DNA of 64,000 nucleotides from Anthostomella pinea. Its lineage: Eukaryota; Ascomycota; Sordariomycetes; Xylariales; Xylariaceae. Both the position numbers and the translations under genes were made by a program. Shown here piece by piece: positions 22,119 through 31,853 of the stretch. Every line of letters begins with the position of its first letter. Position 1 is the stretch's first letter. The notes beneath the pieces are model-generated. The model was not told the origin of the DNA and made no database searches. It saw only the letters and a program-made list of their open reading frames with translations. Location: the NCBI GenBank assembly GCA_963556695.1, contig CAUWAG010000012.1:1054001-1118000 (forward strand). The letters run 5' to 3'.

Positions 22119-22334
22119 TGTGACGGCCTGCACAGACCTTCCCACATGACAAGCGGATACTTCCCAATAGGGGAAGGATCTGACCAAAGGATCCCCTTAA
22201 AGGGGCAACCTCCCACTGTACCTATCTCTCTATCTCTCTCTTCCTTTCCTCTCTAGTCTTGATATTCTCGTTAATAGAGTAATAGCTGCTTGCTGCAGGC
22301 CATGTCCCAGCTCCCCAGTATGCTCGCCGTGACA
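22119..22334 (+). repeat. Gypsy 5' LTR
   Basis: 216 bp, TGTGACGGCCTGCACAGACC... to ...CTCGCCGTGACA. Contains a CT-rich run and AGTCTTGATATT (22255-22266). It differs from the 3' LTR at about nine places, mostly C/T and G/A. Confidence 0.85.
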
Positions 22335-22335
22335 T

Positions 22336-22347
22336 AATATCAAGACT
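22336..22347 (+). promoter_or_regulatory. Putative self-priming site of the gypsy element
   Basis: Two bases after the 5' LTR, AATATCAAGACT is the exact reverse complement of AGTCTTGATATT inside the LTR (22255-22266). Tf1/sushi-type chromoviruses prime reverse transcription by pairing the first bases of their own RNA with such a site instead of using a tRNA. This implies an RNA start at about 22255. Confidence 0.65.
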
Positions 22348-22808
22348 TATCCACACCAGATCAGAAGCCTTGTCTTCCGATCACCACTGCAAGCAGTTTT
22401 GCCTCTAGCGGTGGCAGGTGCAGTGTCTCTGAACACCCACCTATCCCAAGACTTTGAAGCTCTGTCTTCAGGCCTGTCCCGGACAGAATGGAAGTATGAA
22501 CTGAACCGAAAGCTGACACCACCCCTGAGGATACAAGTGATGGCTTCTTACCTTGACTCTAATGTTTCTTTCAACTAATTTGGAAACATCTGTTCTAGCA
22601 ATGCTTAACAGCTTGCAGAGATTGAACGAGTCAAGAAGCAGCGCCAAAGCTTCTTGAAAGCTCCCTCTCGCCATACCATCACTGTGGCACCTGGACCCCA
22701 ACAGTTCATTAGAAGCCTACCAACCCAAGCTTTGTTCAACCAAGCGATTAACACTACCTTCCAACCAGCAAGAGCATCACCTGATCAGATCAGCTTATTG
22801 ATGCCATC

Positions 22809-24198
22809 TTGACAGCCAACCGCTCTTCAGAGACCTTGCTTCTTGAGCGTGAAAGAGCTAAACACAGTCAGCAGGATTACAGTCTTATTGATGGCCTGTT
22901 GCTGAAAAAGGGACGCCTCGTGGTGCCTGATGAGGGGCACCTATATACACGACTTTGTGATGAGATTCACAGACTACCTTCCCGTGCACACCCTGATCGG
23001 AACAAGATGCGTGCCTTAGTAACAGAGCGTTACTCCTGGCCAGGTATGGGTGCTTTCATAGACCGCTATTGCGCTCATTGCCCAGAATGTGGCAGAGGCC
23101 GCAATTCCCGTCTCAAGCCAGCCGGCTTGCTACAACCCCTGCCTATACCAGATCGTCCTTGGCAACATGTATCTATGGACTTCAAGACCATGCCAAAAGA
23201 CAAGCTAGGCTATGACACGATCTATGTAGTGGTAGACCGACTAGGCAAACGCCCGTGGTCTATTCCAACATATAAGACATGTACGGCCAAGGACCTTGCC
23301 ACCTTATACTTCAATGGACCTTGGAGAGTCTATGGCGCCCCTGAGACTGTGACTTCAGACCGTGGTCCCCAGTTCATTGCTGCCTTTTTAGATAAACTAG
23401 CCAAGCTCACAGGGATGGACCTACGCCGCTCTACTGCAGAGCACCCTCAAACAGATGGTCAGACAGAGATCATCAACCAGTTCCTCCAGACTAAGCTCCG
23501 ACCCTTCATAAGCCACTTTCAGGATGACTGGTCTCAGCTGTTGCCCTGCCTGGATTTTGCTTATGCCACACAATTTCATGCAAGTACTGGCTTATCTCCA
23601 GCTGAGGTTGAAATGGGGTTTCTTCCAATCATGACATTTGATTGGGATAAACGCAGTCCCTTCTCAAGAAAGATGCCTGTTACAGAGCGGCTGAGTCGTG
23701 CAGACGCTCAAGAGTTTGCTGAACGCCGGGTACAGGCCGTGGCATGGGCCAAAACCAACCTCTTCAAGACACAAGCAAAATACAAGAAGCAGGCTGACAA
23801 ATCCCGACAACCAATCGACTGGAAGCCAGCGCAAAGGAGCGTGGCGTACTGACCGCCCACATGATGGGTTGGACAACCCCTACATGGGACCATATCGGGC
23901 TGTCAAACAAATCAATAAGAACGCCTTTGAGATTGACTTACCCCCTGGGATAAACGCTCATCGGGTCATCAACGCAAGCCGCTTAGTACGGTCACCAAAT
24001 GACCCTGTCCCAGGTCAGGTGATCCCTCCACCGCCTCCCGTTGACGTGGATGGGGTTCCTGAGTGGGAAGTTAACAAAATTCTGTCCTCCCGCCTAACCC
24101 GGGGCAAGCTGGAGTACCAGGCTGAATGGACAGGTCATGATCCTGACCCAATGTGGTACCCAGCTAACTTTAGAAACTCGGCTATACGCGTCACATGA
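22809..24198 (+). pseudogene. Gypsy integrase and chromodomain, frameshifted
   Basis: The first frame (to TGA at 23850-23852) holds the integrase: zinc-binding H/H and CAHCPEC at about residues 54-96, the catalytic core with MDFKTMPKD, TSDRGPQF and the EIINQ glutamate of the D,D-35-E triad, and the start of the C-terminal domain. Around 23835 the frame changes: homology goes on in another frame (WRTDRPHDGLDNPYMGPYR) to a chromodomain, EWEVNKILSSRLTRGKLEYQ then AEWTGHDPDPMWYPANF, stopping at 24198. A small deletion probably caused the shift. Residues upstream of the integrase zinc finger are lost in the internal deletion. It is chromovirus-type pol, not functional. Confidence 0.85.
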
Positions 24199-24381
24199 TA
24201 CAAATTCCAAGGCGCCAGGTACCCCTTAAAGGTTACAGTAATGGATAGAGGCTGCTGCTGATGATCAGGACCTAATTGATCTTGAGGAAGACAACCTGCC
24301 TATAAGAGGCTCTACACAAGGAGTAAGGAGAACTCGGAAGAAATTATCGTCATAAACCGACTTTGATAAGAAGGGGAGTAG

Positions 24382-24595
24382 TGTGACGGCCTGCATAGAC
24401 CTTCCCATATGACAAGTGGATATTTCCCAATAGGGGAAAGATCTGACCAGAGGATCCCCTTAAAGGGGCAACCTCCCACTGTACCTATCTCTCTCTCTCT
24501 CTTCCTTTCCTCTCTATTCTTGATATTCTCGTCAATAGAGTAATAGCTGCTTGCTGCAGGCCATGTCCCAGCTCCCCAGTATGCTCGCCGTGACA
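24382..24595 (+). repeat. Gypsy 3' LTR
   Basis: 214 bp, about 95% identical to the 5' LTR by eye. Where they differ it mostly carries T for C (catag for cacag, catat for cacat) or A for G. Its copy of the self-priming motif has one mismatch (ATTCTTGATATT). Confidence 0.85.
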
Positions 24596-24950
24596 ATAAC
24601 CTACTCAAGTCAGCAGCACTGCACCAAGATCAGATTGAAATCCTGGAAGCAGGAAAAGAGCATTATCAGCACCACATCTATACGCTTGCCCAGCTGGAAG
24701 AGAAGCCTCTGGTCTGGAGTAGGTGCCACGACACCGCAAATTTCCTAAGGCTTGATCTTGAGAAAACACTCAGCGAGATACGCACATATCTTTAGCGAAG
24801 GGACATGCTAATTGCTGCACTAAGCCAAGTGTTGAGAGTTGTAGGAGAAGCTGTTCAATTGCTTGAAGCATAGGGGTAAAGCCTTTTCATGGTTGTTACG
24901 GGCAGTGTCTCAGTCAGGGTCCATACACTTCCCACGCCTTTCAGGCTTTT
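24596..24950. other. Unassigned tract right of the gypsy element
   Basis: It reads like degraded coding DNA (QDQIEILEAGKEHYQHHIYT in one frame) and may belong to the copia remnant that follows. Not identified further. Confidence 0.25.
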
Positions 24951-24954
24951 GTAT

Positions 24955-25250
24955 CTAGTTCCTATCATATGGATGAATGAGAGTACTCGGCTTCCCTCAA
25001 CCAATGCCGATCGTCATTTTTACAGGCAGCCTCATCGCAAAGCTACTGTCTTGAATCCACTAAATACGGTTAGGACACGCCATATTGTCACGCGACATAA
25101 GTCGATAATCGACCGTACAACAAAAGGGTATTTCAAGCTTGAAGATGTACGATCCACCTCTATGGTTGCTGACGGTCTCACAAAGCCGCCGCTGAGAGAA
25201 GGCCACTAGAACTTCGTCAGAATGCTTGGTTTGCAGATGAGACCATGCTA
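24955..25250 (+). pseudogene. Ty1/copia RNase H remnant
   Basis: The frame VRTRHIVTRHKSIIDRTTKG then YFKLEDVRSTSMVADGLTKP is the standard C-terminal end of copia pol, in which the RNase H domain is followed by 'adgLTKpL'. It ends at TAG 25207-25209, with 'NFVRMLGLQM' just beyond. No other copia part adjoins it, so it is a 3' scrap. Confidence 0.75.
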
Positions 25251-25424
25251 AATTCTCTTCTTTGCCTAGATAAATAGATACCTACTGTGTGTGTGCTTTG
25301 CACCCTGCCATGCTAGAGGGGGTGTGTTGTGGCCTCAGGCCAACCACGGTGCGCCGACCACCGTTGACCTGCTGTCTGTTACGAACCAGCACACCACAGG
25401 CCCGTTGGCAGGCCAGAAAGCAGG

Positions 25425-25530
25425 TTGTTGTTGTTGTTGTTTCGTATCAGAGCGTCACCGTCCCTGGTGAGTCGAGCGCGTCAGCATAGACAATGATTGG
25501 CCTCTGAGGATGGTAATGTTGCGCTTCTGT
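25425..25530. repeat. GTT microsatellite and paralogue of the solo-LTR target
   Basis: A short (GTT)n run at 25424-25441 is followed by 'tatcagagcgtcaccgtccctggtgagtcgagcgcgtcagcatagac'. The latter part is related to both flanks of the solo LTR at 12433-12592 and lacks the insertion. Confidence 0.65.
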
Positions 25531-25689
25531 AGTAGAGGTGGTGACCGTGTCCTGCTTGTTGGCCCTTCAGTCGATCAATCTTCCGAAGAGAGTCGCCTGC
25601 ACTGTCACGAGGAGCTATAGGTGTTGAAGATACTAATGTACCGGAAGAACAGACTCTCCCGTTTCGATAGCTTTCATTTGATCTTTTGA

Positions 25690-25873
25690 ATCCATCTGGT
25701 CCTTCAAAAACAGCTATCTATCGGGGACAGATTGATGAGAAGAACTTGCTCTTCTCCACAAATCTCTCTTACTCATTCCGCGCTCCTCTCCCCCAACTGT
25801 TGTAAACAGGCTGCCCTAGGCGAGTACCTGGGGCAGCAGTCGGTTTTTCCTAAGCCTTTCGCAAAAGAAAATA
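25690..25873 (-). mobile_element. LINE 3' end fragment
   Basis: This matches the 3' end of LINE copy 2 (55349-55530) in the same orientation, from 'atccatctggtccttcaa' through 'gaagaacttgctcttctcc' to 'caaaagaaaat'. It starts at the same 3' boundary as copy 2, so it is a strongly 5'-truncated insertion. Typical LINE dead-on-arrival copy. Confidence 0.8.
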
Positions 25874-25879
25874 TGGCCT

Positions 25880-26780
25880 CCTCGCTTTGCAAGACTATCA
25901 ATACCCGGGGTCGTGCACGTTTACAATTCAATCACGAGGGTGCGGTCCCGCCCATAAAAGTCCCCAGGCTTGGTTTCCGCAAGCTGCGGATTCTGCAGCT
26001 GTGGGGACCCTCTTAGAAGTTTGTACAGCATATGTACCATATTCGCGATCACGTTCTTGACGAACCTGGCTGTGCTTGAACCGTCAACCTCACACCTACA
26101 TGGTCGAACACTTGAACGCATAAGCTAGAGAGGCTTTACGCTTAAAAAAATCGGGCGACTCAATGGTCTTGGGAACAGTTGAGACCAGTAAAAGACGTTT
26201 GGTCATCCCACCTTTCCTCACGCAACCAGAGAATCCCTCTTGAGGAAGTCCTAGGTATTCGTGAGATCCTGAAACAAACAACGGGATGTGTCAGTTAAGC
26301 GATACCCTGTCTCTTGAGGAGACTCGGAAGCCTCAAGGATCCAAGGAGAAAAGAACATCTACAATGGATGATCGTAGCCGGATACCTGGGGTTCGTTCCG
26401 TGTTGTGTTCCTATTTCGTGTCACCTCTTCGTAGGTCACCTTCCCTCAAGGCCTTCATCATGTACATCCAATACGAGCTAAATTACGTATTTGCAAAGTG
26501 GCCTGTTATGATGCTCCGCATATAACATTGAAGCTATTTCTGCTTCTCGCCATCTTGCAGTCCGTAGTCAAGGCCAAAAACTAAACAGCAAGGACCACCG
26601 CCTGCATTCTGCCGCATCAAACAGGCATTTCTAACACCGCTTCAAAGGAATATTCAGGCATTAATACAACACATCACACTCCGTCCCGATGCATGGTAGC
26701 CCACGCATGCCCCCGAAGCCAACACATCTATCGATCACCTTGTCCCCTCCCCCACTTGCAACCTGCTTTTTGAAGTTCGT
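25880..26780. other. Unassigned tract
   Basis: No domain, terminal repeat or second copy is recognised. Short frames at 26286-26525 have no support. Confidence 0.3.
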
Positions 26781-26789
26781 CTCTACCAT

Positions 26790-27400
26790 GAATCGCCAGA
26801 TCATTCAACAAGGCCCGGTGCTCTTCGTAGATCTCAGTTCACCTACAGCAGCGGACGGGGCGTTAGCAGAAGCCCGCGAGGATTATTACACCTTATATGA
26901 CGATGGCAGCTTCAACATCAGCGAATGTATCGATCTCACGGCTGAAGAACACGGGGACGATGGCCTCGGGGAGGAGGAAAAGGCATATGAGCGGATTTTA
27001 AGGGAAAGCCAGTTGGTAAAGAGGAATCAGGTTCTAGAATTTTGTGTGAAGTGCTTAAAGCATGTCTGTGAGACGGTACCTTGCCCCCTGCTACATTCCT
27101 CTCTGCAAAGCTGACTTGACGAGCTTCACGAGCACCAATGCTACCAAGAATGCGCGTGCCCGACACGCCTACAGTGCTATCCCAAACTTGACTGCCCCAT
27201 CCGCCAAGGCACATTCATTAGATGAGTCATATCAAGCCTTTGCGGTAAGTAACGTCGCTAACTACAGGAGACAATGACTGATTATTGTAGGACATGATTT
27301 TTGTAATGGATGTGTCGCGCGATAGATAATATCGGAGGGGCTCAAGGCCTGCCGCTGTCCGATGTGTAGACAGGGAATAGATGTATTTGGGCTTTGCCGA
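26790..27400 (+). pseudogene. RING-finger protein, interrupted
   Basis: A frame starting at ATG 26788-26790 (MNRQIIQQGPVLFVDLSSPT) with an acidic middle (ECIDLTAEEHGDDGLGEEEK) leads into a Cys-rich region. The same frame, through stops, gives CPTRLQCYPKLDCPIRQGTF and then, after an intron-like GTAAGT...GCTAAC...TTGTAG (27246-27291), GHDFCNGCVAR and ACRCPMCRQGI. That is a RING pattern, with Arg replacing the second Cys of the first pair. In-frame stops occur at about 27112 (TGA), 27222 (TGA) and 27325 (TAG); unrecognised introns could remove some but the lost Cys argues for decay. Intact relatives are ubiquitin ligases. Confidence 0.5.
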
Positions 27401-27731
27401 TTTGTGGTCGTCATTATAGGCAGACCGGAGTAGACGCTTCGAAGGTCCGCTGCTCCTGGTTCGTGTATCTCGTGCATCGCTACCTACATGACTATGCCGA
27501 TACCAAGACAGCCTCCAGCTGTACCTAATATGTTATAGACTCGTCCTTGAAAAGATCAAGAGTTCCAATGTCAATATACGTGTCTGGCACCCTATTCAGG
27601 TCCTTGGCTCTGGCACGAGCTGCGTAGATGGAGATAGTGTTATCATTTCGCTCCGCTGGAAGTGACCATCAGTACGCAGTGTTCAAGCATTTTCGGCTGC
27701 AGACACCAGCAACATATCGGAGTTGCCTTCT
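27401..27731. other. Unassigned tract
   Basis: Nothing recognisable between the RING fragment and the copia gag fragment. Confidence 0.3.
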
Positions 27732-28070
27732 TCATTTGATTTTTGAGTAAATTTCCTGTTCAAGGTCAGACCATGAAAGGGTTCCTTTGTCAAACTCTCG
27801 TTGCACAAAGCCATGCCCCTGAGGATAGCGTTCCTTGATGCCCTTCAGGGCAATGAGCGTGATGCCCTTGTCGGTTTGTCCACAATCCAGTTCTTTCAGC
27901 CGGCTGTGAAGGAAGTGAAGTCGGGAATTCCATTGTTCCATGGGTGTGCCGTCTGATAGCTTGAGACTGATGAGCTCGTAGAACAGGGCGGGCATAGAAT
28001 TCTATGATTGCTTGGGGATAACGGAGAGGACGAGGTCGTAGAGCACCTTGGGATCTTCTTCCCATCCGTA
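27732..28070 (-). pseudogene. Copia gag-type fragment
   Basis: The frame MPALFYELISLKLSDGTPME then QWNSRLHFLHSRLKELDCGQ and KGIKERYPQGHGFVQREF is the gag (UBN2-type) pattern of copia elements. It ends at 27732 after SWSDLEQEIYSKIK. The other frames here are shadows. No LTR is found beside it. Confidence 0.6.
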
Positions 28071-28313
28071 TTCCATTGGCCTGAACACGTTCAAGGTCCC
28101 TGGTTCCGACGAAGAATGTGTCAAATAGTGCGTAGGGGCTTTTGGATGGGTGAATGCTTGCCTTCCGATGCTGATACCAGTCTACCGTAAGCTACGCTGA
28201 GGCAACACACTTAAGAGCACCACCAATGCAGCGACGGCGGCAACGGCGGATGGGGCCGACTTGGTCGGAATGTTCCTTTCTTAAAAAAGGCCACGAACCC
28301 GATGAGTGTTTAG

Positions 28314-28682
28314 TTAGTTGTCTGACCGGATAACTTTGATATTGTAGTCCAAATATTTTACGTATCTAACTAGGTCCTGGAGTATCTCAGTATTCTCGTT
28401 GTCTGACCCTCCACTGTAGCAGATGTATGAGATCGCGATGCCTGTAGCCTCGCAGGTCACAGTTGCTAGCCGTTTCGCTCCATCAATCCCCTCTTCAAAG
28501 TCATCCCAGTCGATATGTACCTTGTAGAAAGGTCTTGTCGCTTGAAGGTCTGGCGGTCGGCGTGAGGGTATCCCGTGAGCTTTGGCTGTAGCGCAGTCTT
28601 CGCACTCATGGGTGGCAGGCCCTCGGATGGTGGCACCTCGACAGGTTATCCCTAGTTGTCTGAGTGGCGAGACTGGGAGCAA
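28314..28682 (-). pseudogene. Copia pre-integrase and integrase fragment
   Basis: The frame has the zinc-binding end (HECEDCATAKAHGIPSRRPP), the first catalytic region (FYKVHIDWDDFEEGIDGAKR) and the second Asp in VIRSDN, directly followed by the stop at 28314. Because the integrase lies 5' of gag on this strand, the two pieces are not one collinear element. Confidence 0.7.
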
Positions 28683-28689
28683 TTACAAG

Positions 28690-29230
28690 CATAGAATCTC
28701 CCAGACTCCCTGCCGAGGAGGACCTGTCCAACCACCAGCAGTCTGATGGTTATAATGACCCGGAATACTGCAATCCTTATGACTCGATCAACTACGACCT
28801 AGCTATCGACACTACATGTGCCGCTGTGGCAGACCCTATGCAGGGCCACAAGGACCCAATGCACATGCTAGCTCAGATCTCTCTGCCAGGTACATGAAAC
28901 AACATAGGCCTGACAGGTGGGGAAGTGCTCACCATTGGTAACCGGCGCTAGGACGGAGATCGGCAATGCTTCGCAGCCGACGCAGCCATTCGACGCGAGA
29001 CACACGATGGAGGGTATCGGGTCATGGTACTGGGATCCTTCTTCGATGGACGCTCCAGGGGAAGAGATTGAAGCTAGCGTCCCAGGGAATTATATTTATG
29101 AAGCCGAAACTCCTGTGCTGGGTACGAACGTTAGAGAAATACATAATCTTGCACACGGCTCCTTGCCCTGCCGAGCAGGCGAGGGCAGCCAAGGGACGGG
29201 ATTGTCTCGGCGACAGGTTCCTTCAAATGT
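28690..29230. other. Unassigned tract with coding-like frames
   Basis: A plus frame at 28683-28897 (SIESPRLPAEEDLSNHQQSD, then INYDLAIDTTCAAVADPM) is protein-like and ends near a possible splice donor, but I do not recognise it. The 175-codon frame at 28917-29444 overlaps the pogo remnant on the other strand and is probably chance. Confidence 0.25.
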
Positions 29231-29234
29231 GATG

Positions 29235-29498
29235 GCACGACACATACTGGATTTGTTCCGACCTCAAGGCAGGAACTTGAGAATCGGTCGGTGGCATTGC
29301 GAGTGTTTTCGGGTCGTCAGCCTAACGATAATCTTCACCAGGTGGGACCGTCATAGAACTATACTTGAAGTCGGTCAGAGAGCGTTGTGGCAGGGACGCC
29401 GTGTTTTTGAGCGCTTTTTCGCAGCGAGAGGCCTTCATCCGTGATATATAAGATGGCATTCGCCATCTGATCCTCCGTATACGGTTTGGGAGGCATTT
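29235..29498 (-). pseudogene. Pogo/Fot1 transposase N-terminal fragment
   Basis: From ATG 29497 downward: MPPKPYTEDQMANAILYITD, GLSLRKSAQKHGVPATTLSD, then RLQV and a TAG where Gln is likely. This is the psq-type helix-turn-helix that opens Fot1/pogo transposases. The following segment (29235-29335, KTLAMPPTDSQVPALRSEQI) has a second copy on the plus strand at 60772-60883. The rest of this transposase is missing. It belongs to a different subfamily from the element at 29916-31851. Confidence 0.65.
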
Positions 29499-29739
29499 TA
29501 GGCGGCTATACGATGCTGCGGTGCATACAGAACAAGGCTTCAGACGAGGCTCCAGCACCCGAAAATCTCTATTCGGGCTAGGAAACGCGGGGTAATTGAC
29601 GGCCAATCACGTAGGCCGCGCGGGGTAAATTCTATATTGGATTAAACCACAAGATCATGGCTATATATAGCACTAAATATATTATGAATATCTTCGATAT
29701 CGGGCTGAAAGCGTATAAGTGAACATATAGGATTTAGGT

Positions 29740-29795
29740 GGTGGCGGTGGGGTTTTGCTGTACGAGATGTGGGGTGGGGGGGGGGCGGGGAGGAT
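29740..29795. repeat. G-rich tract
   Basis: A run of guanines ('gtggcggtggggttttgctg', then 'gtggggtggggggggggcgg') just outside the Fot1 element. It may be the worn end of the pogo remnant at 29235-29498 or simple-sequence expansion. Confidence 0.4.
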
Positions 29796-29915
29796 GGTAT
29801 GTTGGTTGACTGCCGTGTTTAGTATGCCCGCATCACCATAGCCTCGATAGGAACCACGGAAAAAGGGAGACTTCGGGCACCGACCAGTAGTTTGGATCCT
29901 GGGGCCGCGCTCATA

Positions 29916-31851
29916 ACATCTCACCCCCCCCTGCGGACCACCCCCCCACGGACCACTCCACACCACACCACTCTCATTCAGATGAAGCCATCTACAACCA
30001 CCACAGTTGCTAAATACACTAAGGTCGTGGTGTTCTAACCATAATACAGCTCCCAGAATCCGATTCCGACCCTAAATCTTCACCAGGGACCTCTTGTGGG
30101 ACCTCTTCGCCTGCAGCGGAGTCCCTATAGACCCTCCTGTTCCTCAGCTCCATTTTGGCCTCCCTTATGTTAGCCATTGTGACGAATCGTTCCCCTGGTG
30201 TTGGTTTGACTGCTTTTCGAGTGGTATTAGCCTTTTTAGCCACTTGAGCCTCAAGCAGCTCACATTTGGCCCGTAGATTTGCAATGGTAGCAGCCTGAAT
30301 ATCCATGGCCTTGCCAGCCTTCCGCATCAACAAGCGCTCAGAGGGCCCCCCAAAGGAAGGGTCCTTTCTTTCGAGCTTTTGAGCACTCTCCCGCAAAGCC
30401 CGGCTTCCAGAGGGTGTTGTGACAATGGTTTTAGCTACCATCTCGAGAAAATCTGGTGTTGTGGCTTGCTCGGAAGCCTTAGGGTCCCTCTGGCGTGCCC
30501 TGGCCACCCCCTTGTTCTCCAGAATCACATATTTCGACTTCAATGCCTTCGCTCTGTTGCGAGGAACAATCCCAGTCTTTTTCCAGGCAATTCTGATGTT
30601 GAGGAGCGTCATTGTGTCCTTCCGGGCCTGCTCGTAGCACTCCAAAACCTCCTCCTTAGATGGCCTGAGTCCCAGACAGCCGCTGGGCGTCTCCTGGAGT
30701 AAGGTCTTTAACCTCTTCTTCACCAAATTGAAGACTCCCACATCTAACACCTGGACTACATGGGAGCAGTGAGGTTCATAAAAGATCAACCATACTTTGT
30801 TTCTTAAGCAGATGGCTAGGAACTCGTCATTCGTGTGGGAGTCGTGGCCATCACACACCAAAACCACCCATGTGTTGCCGTGGACCTCCCGAATGTGAGG
30901 AATAAAGATACGTTGAAGCCATTCTAACGCAATGGGATTCGAGGTCCATCCATTGGGCGACGTAATAAACCTCCAGTTGGTGAATTTGCCCTCATTTTGG
31001 TTGCTAAACCACTGGGCTTGTACGTTAACCCCCTTGAGAATCACCAGCGGCGGCAAGGTCTCACCAGATCCGCTCACACACTCTAGGGCAGTTATCCATT
31101 CACCCTTCTCGACCCCTTTCTTCATAGCCACGTTGCTGGAGGCCTCGGAGACCACCCAATAGGAGTCCCCAACCCCCTGGGCGATTCCCATTTCGTCGAC
31201 GTTGTACCAGCGTGCTGGCATGAGGTTAACCACGTCAGGGGCGTCACACCGATCGAAAAAAATGTTGATATTTGCCGCTGTAGCACCATTCACTCGATTG
31301 TAGTTGATAACACGAGACTTCATTATCTTGACTTCCGGGTTTCAAGACAGGAACTTGGATGCCCAATTTTTCCCTAATTCTCGAGCATCCCCGGTGGCAT
31401 AGAGCATCCGCTGGGCCATGAGACGGAACTTAAAGACCGCCGGAGAATACCCTAGCCGTGCTTGCCCCAGGGCCCAGCTTGCCAGCTTATGTTCGAGATA
31501 CGGTGAGAGAGCCTGTTGGAGAGCGCTGGTCTCATTCCGCGTTGGGGTGCCAGAGATTTGTCGGTTGACGTACGAGCGACTGATTTGCCATTCGAGGGCT
31601 GACGAGCGGACTGGAGCTCCGCGTTGGATGGCCAAAATGGCGGCTTCAGCTTTTATTTGACGGTCATAAAATGACATCATGAGATTCAGCAGTGGATAAG
31701 GATTCAAATAGTGTGCTTTGTGAAAAAAAAGATGCAAAAGTGATGGTGTGGATGGTGGATCACCATAATCCTGGTGGTTGGTGAATTACGCGTTTGTGGG
31801 TCAGAACGCGCTGGTCCGCGGGGGGGTGGTCCGCAGGGGGGTGGGAGATGT
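29916..31851 (-). mobile_element. Fot1/pogo DNA transposon, TA-flanked
   Basis: Inverted ends begin ACATCTC...CACCCCCC and contain TGCGGACCACCCCCCC, followed by a second CGGACCA. The left end is 29916 and the right end 31851, each bordered by TA (29914-29915 and 31852-31853). The length is 1936 bp. A single transposase gene fills the interior. The TIR carries two direct copies of a GGTCCGC-plus-G-run unit. Confidence 0.85.
30019..31737 (-). pseudogene. Fot1/pogo transposase, one in-frame TGA
   Basis: The N-terminal frame (31737-31342) has the DNA-binding region (SSALEWQISRSYVNRQISGT; LGYSPAVFKFRLMAQRML; GKNWASKFLS), then TGA 31344-31342, and the same frame continues as NPEVKIMKSRVINYNR to 30019. 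The catalytic DDE_1 domain has WYNVDEMG, VVLVCDGHDSHTNDE and VQVLDVGVF; the three Asp are residues 43, 158 and 194 of the downstream frame, i.e. a DD35D arrangement. The C-terminus is a coiled-coil-like, acidic tail. The expected codon at the stop is Arg (CGA), so a single C-to-T change disables an otherwise open gene of roughly 570 codons. Confidence 0.85.
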
Positions 31852-31853
31852 TA

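Larger units (their letters stand above)
22119..24595 (+). mobile_element. Chromodomain gypsy LTR retrotransposon, internally deleted
   Basis: Two LTRs (22119-22334 and 24382-24595, TGTGACGG...CCGTGACA) enclose about 2 kb. A purine tract (AAGAAGGGGAGTAG) ends directly at the 3' LTR. The interior keeps a piece of gag (about 22430-22560, SLNTHLSQDFEALSSGLSRT) and then the integrase and chromodomain; protease, reverse transcriptase and RNase H are gone. The element sits inside the dispersed repeat that ends 'ggcatccgattctatc'. The 5-base flanks (CTATC and ATAAC) do not match, so no target duplication is seen. Confidence 0.85.

Noticed and set aside
28917..29444. 175-codon plus-strand frame
   Set aside because: Its 3' half overlaps the minus-strand pogo helix-turn-helix remnant, which is far better supported, and no motif is visible.
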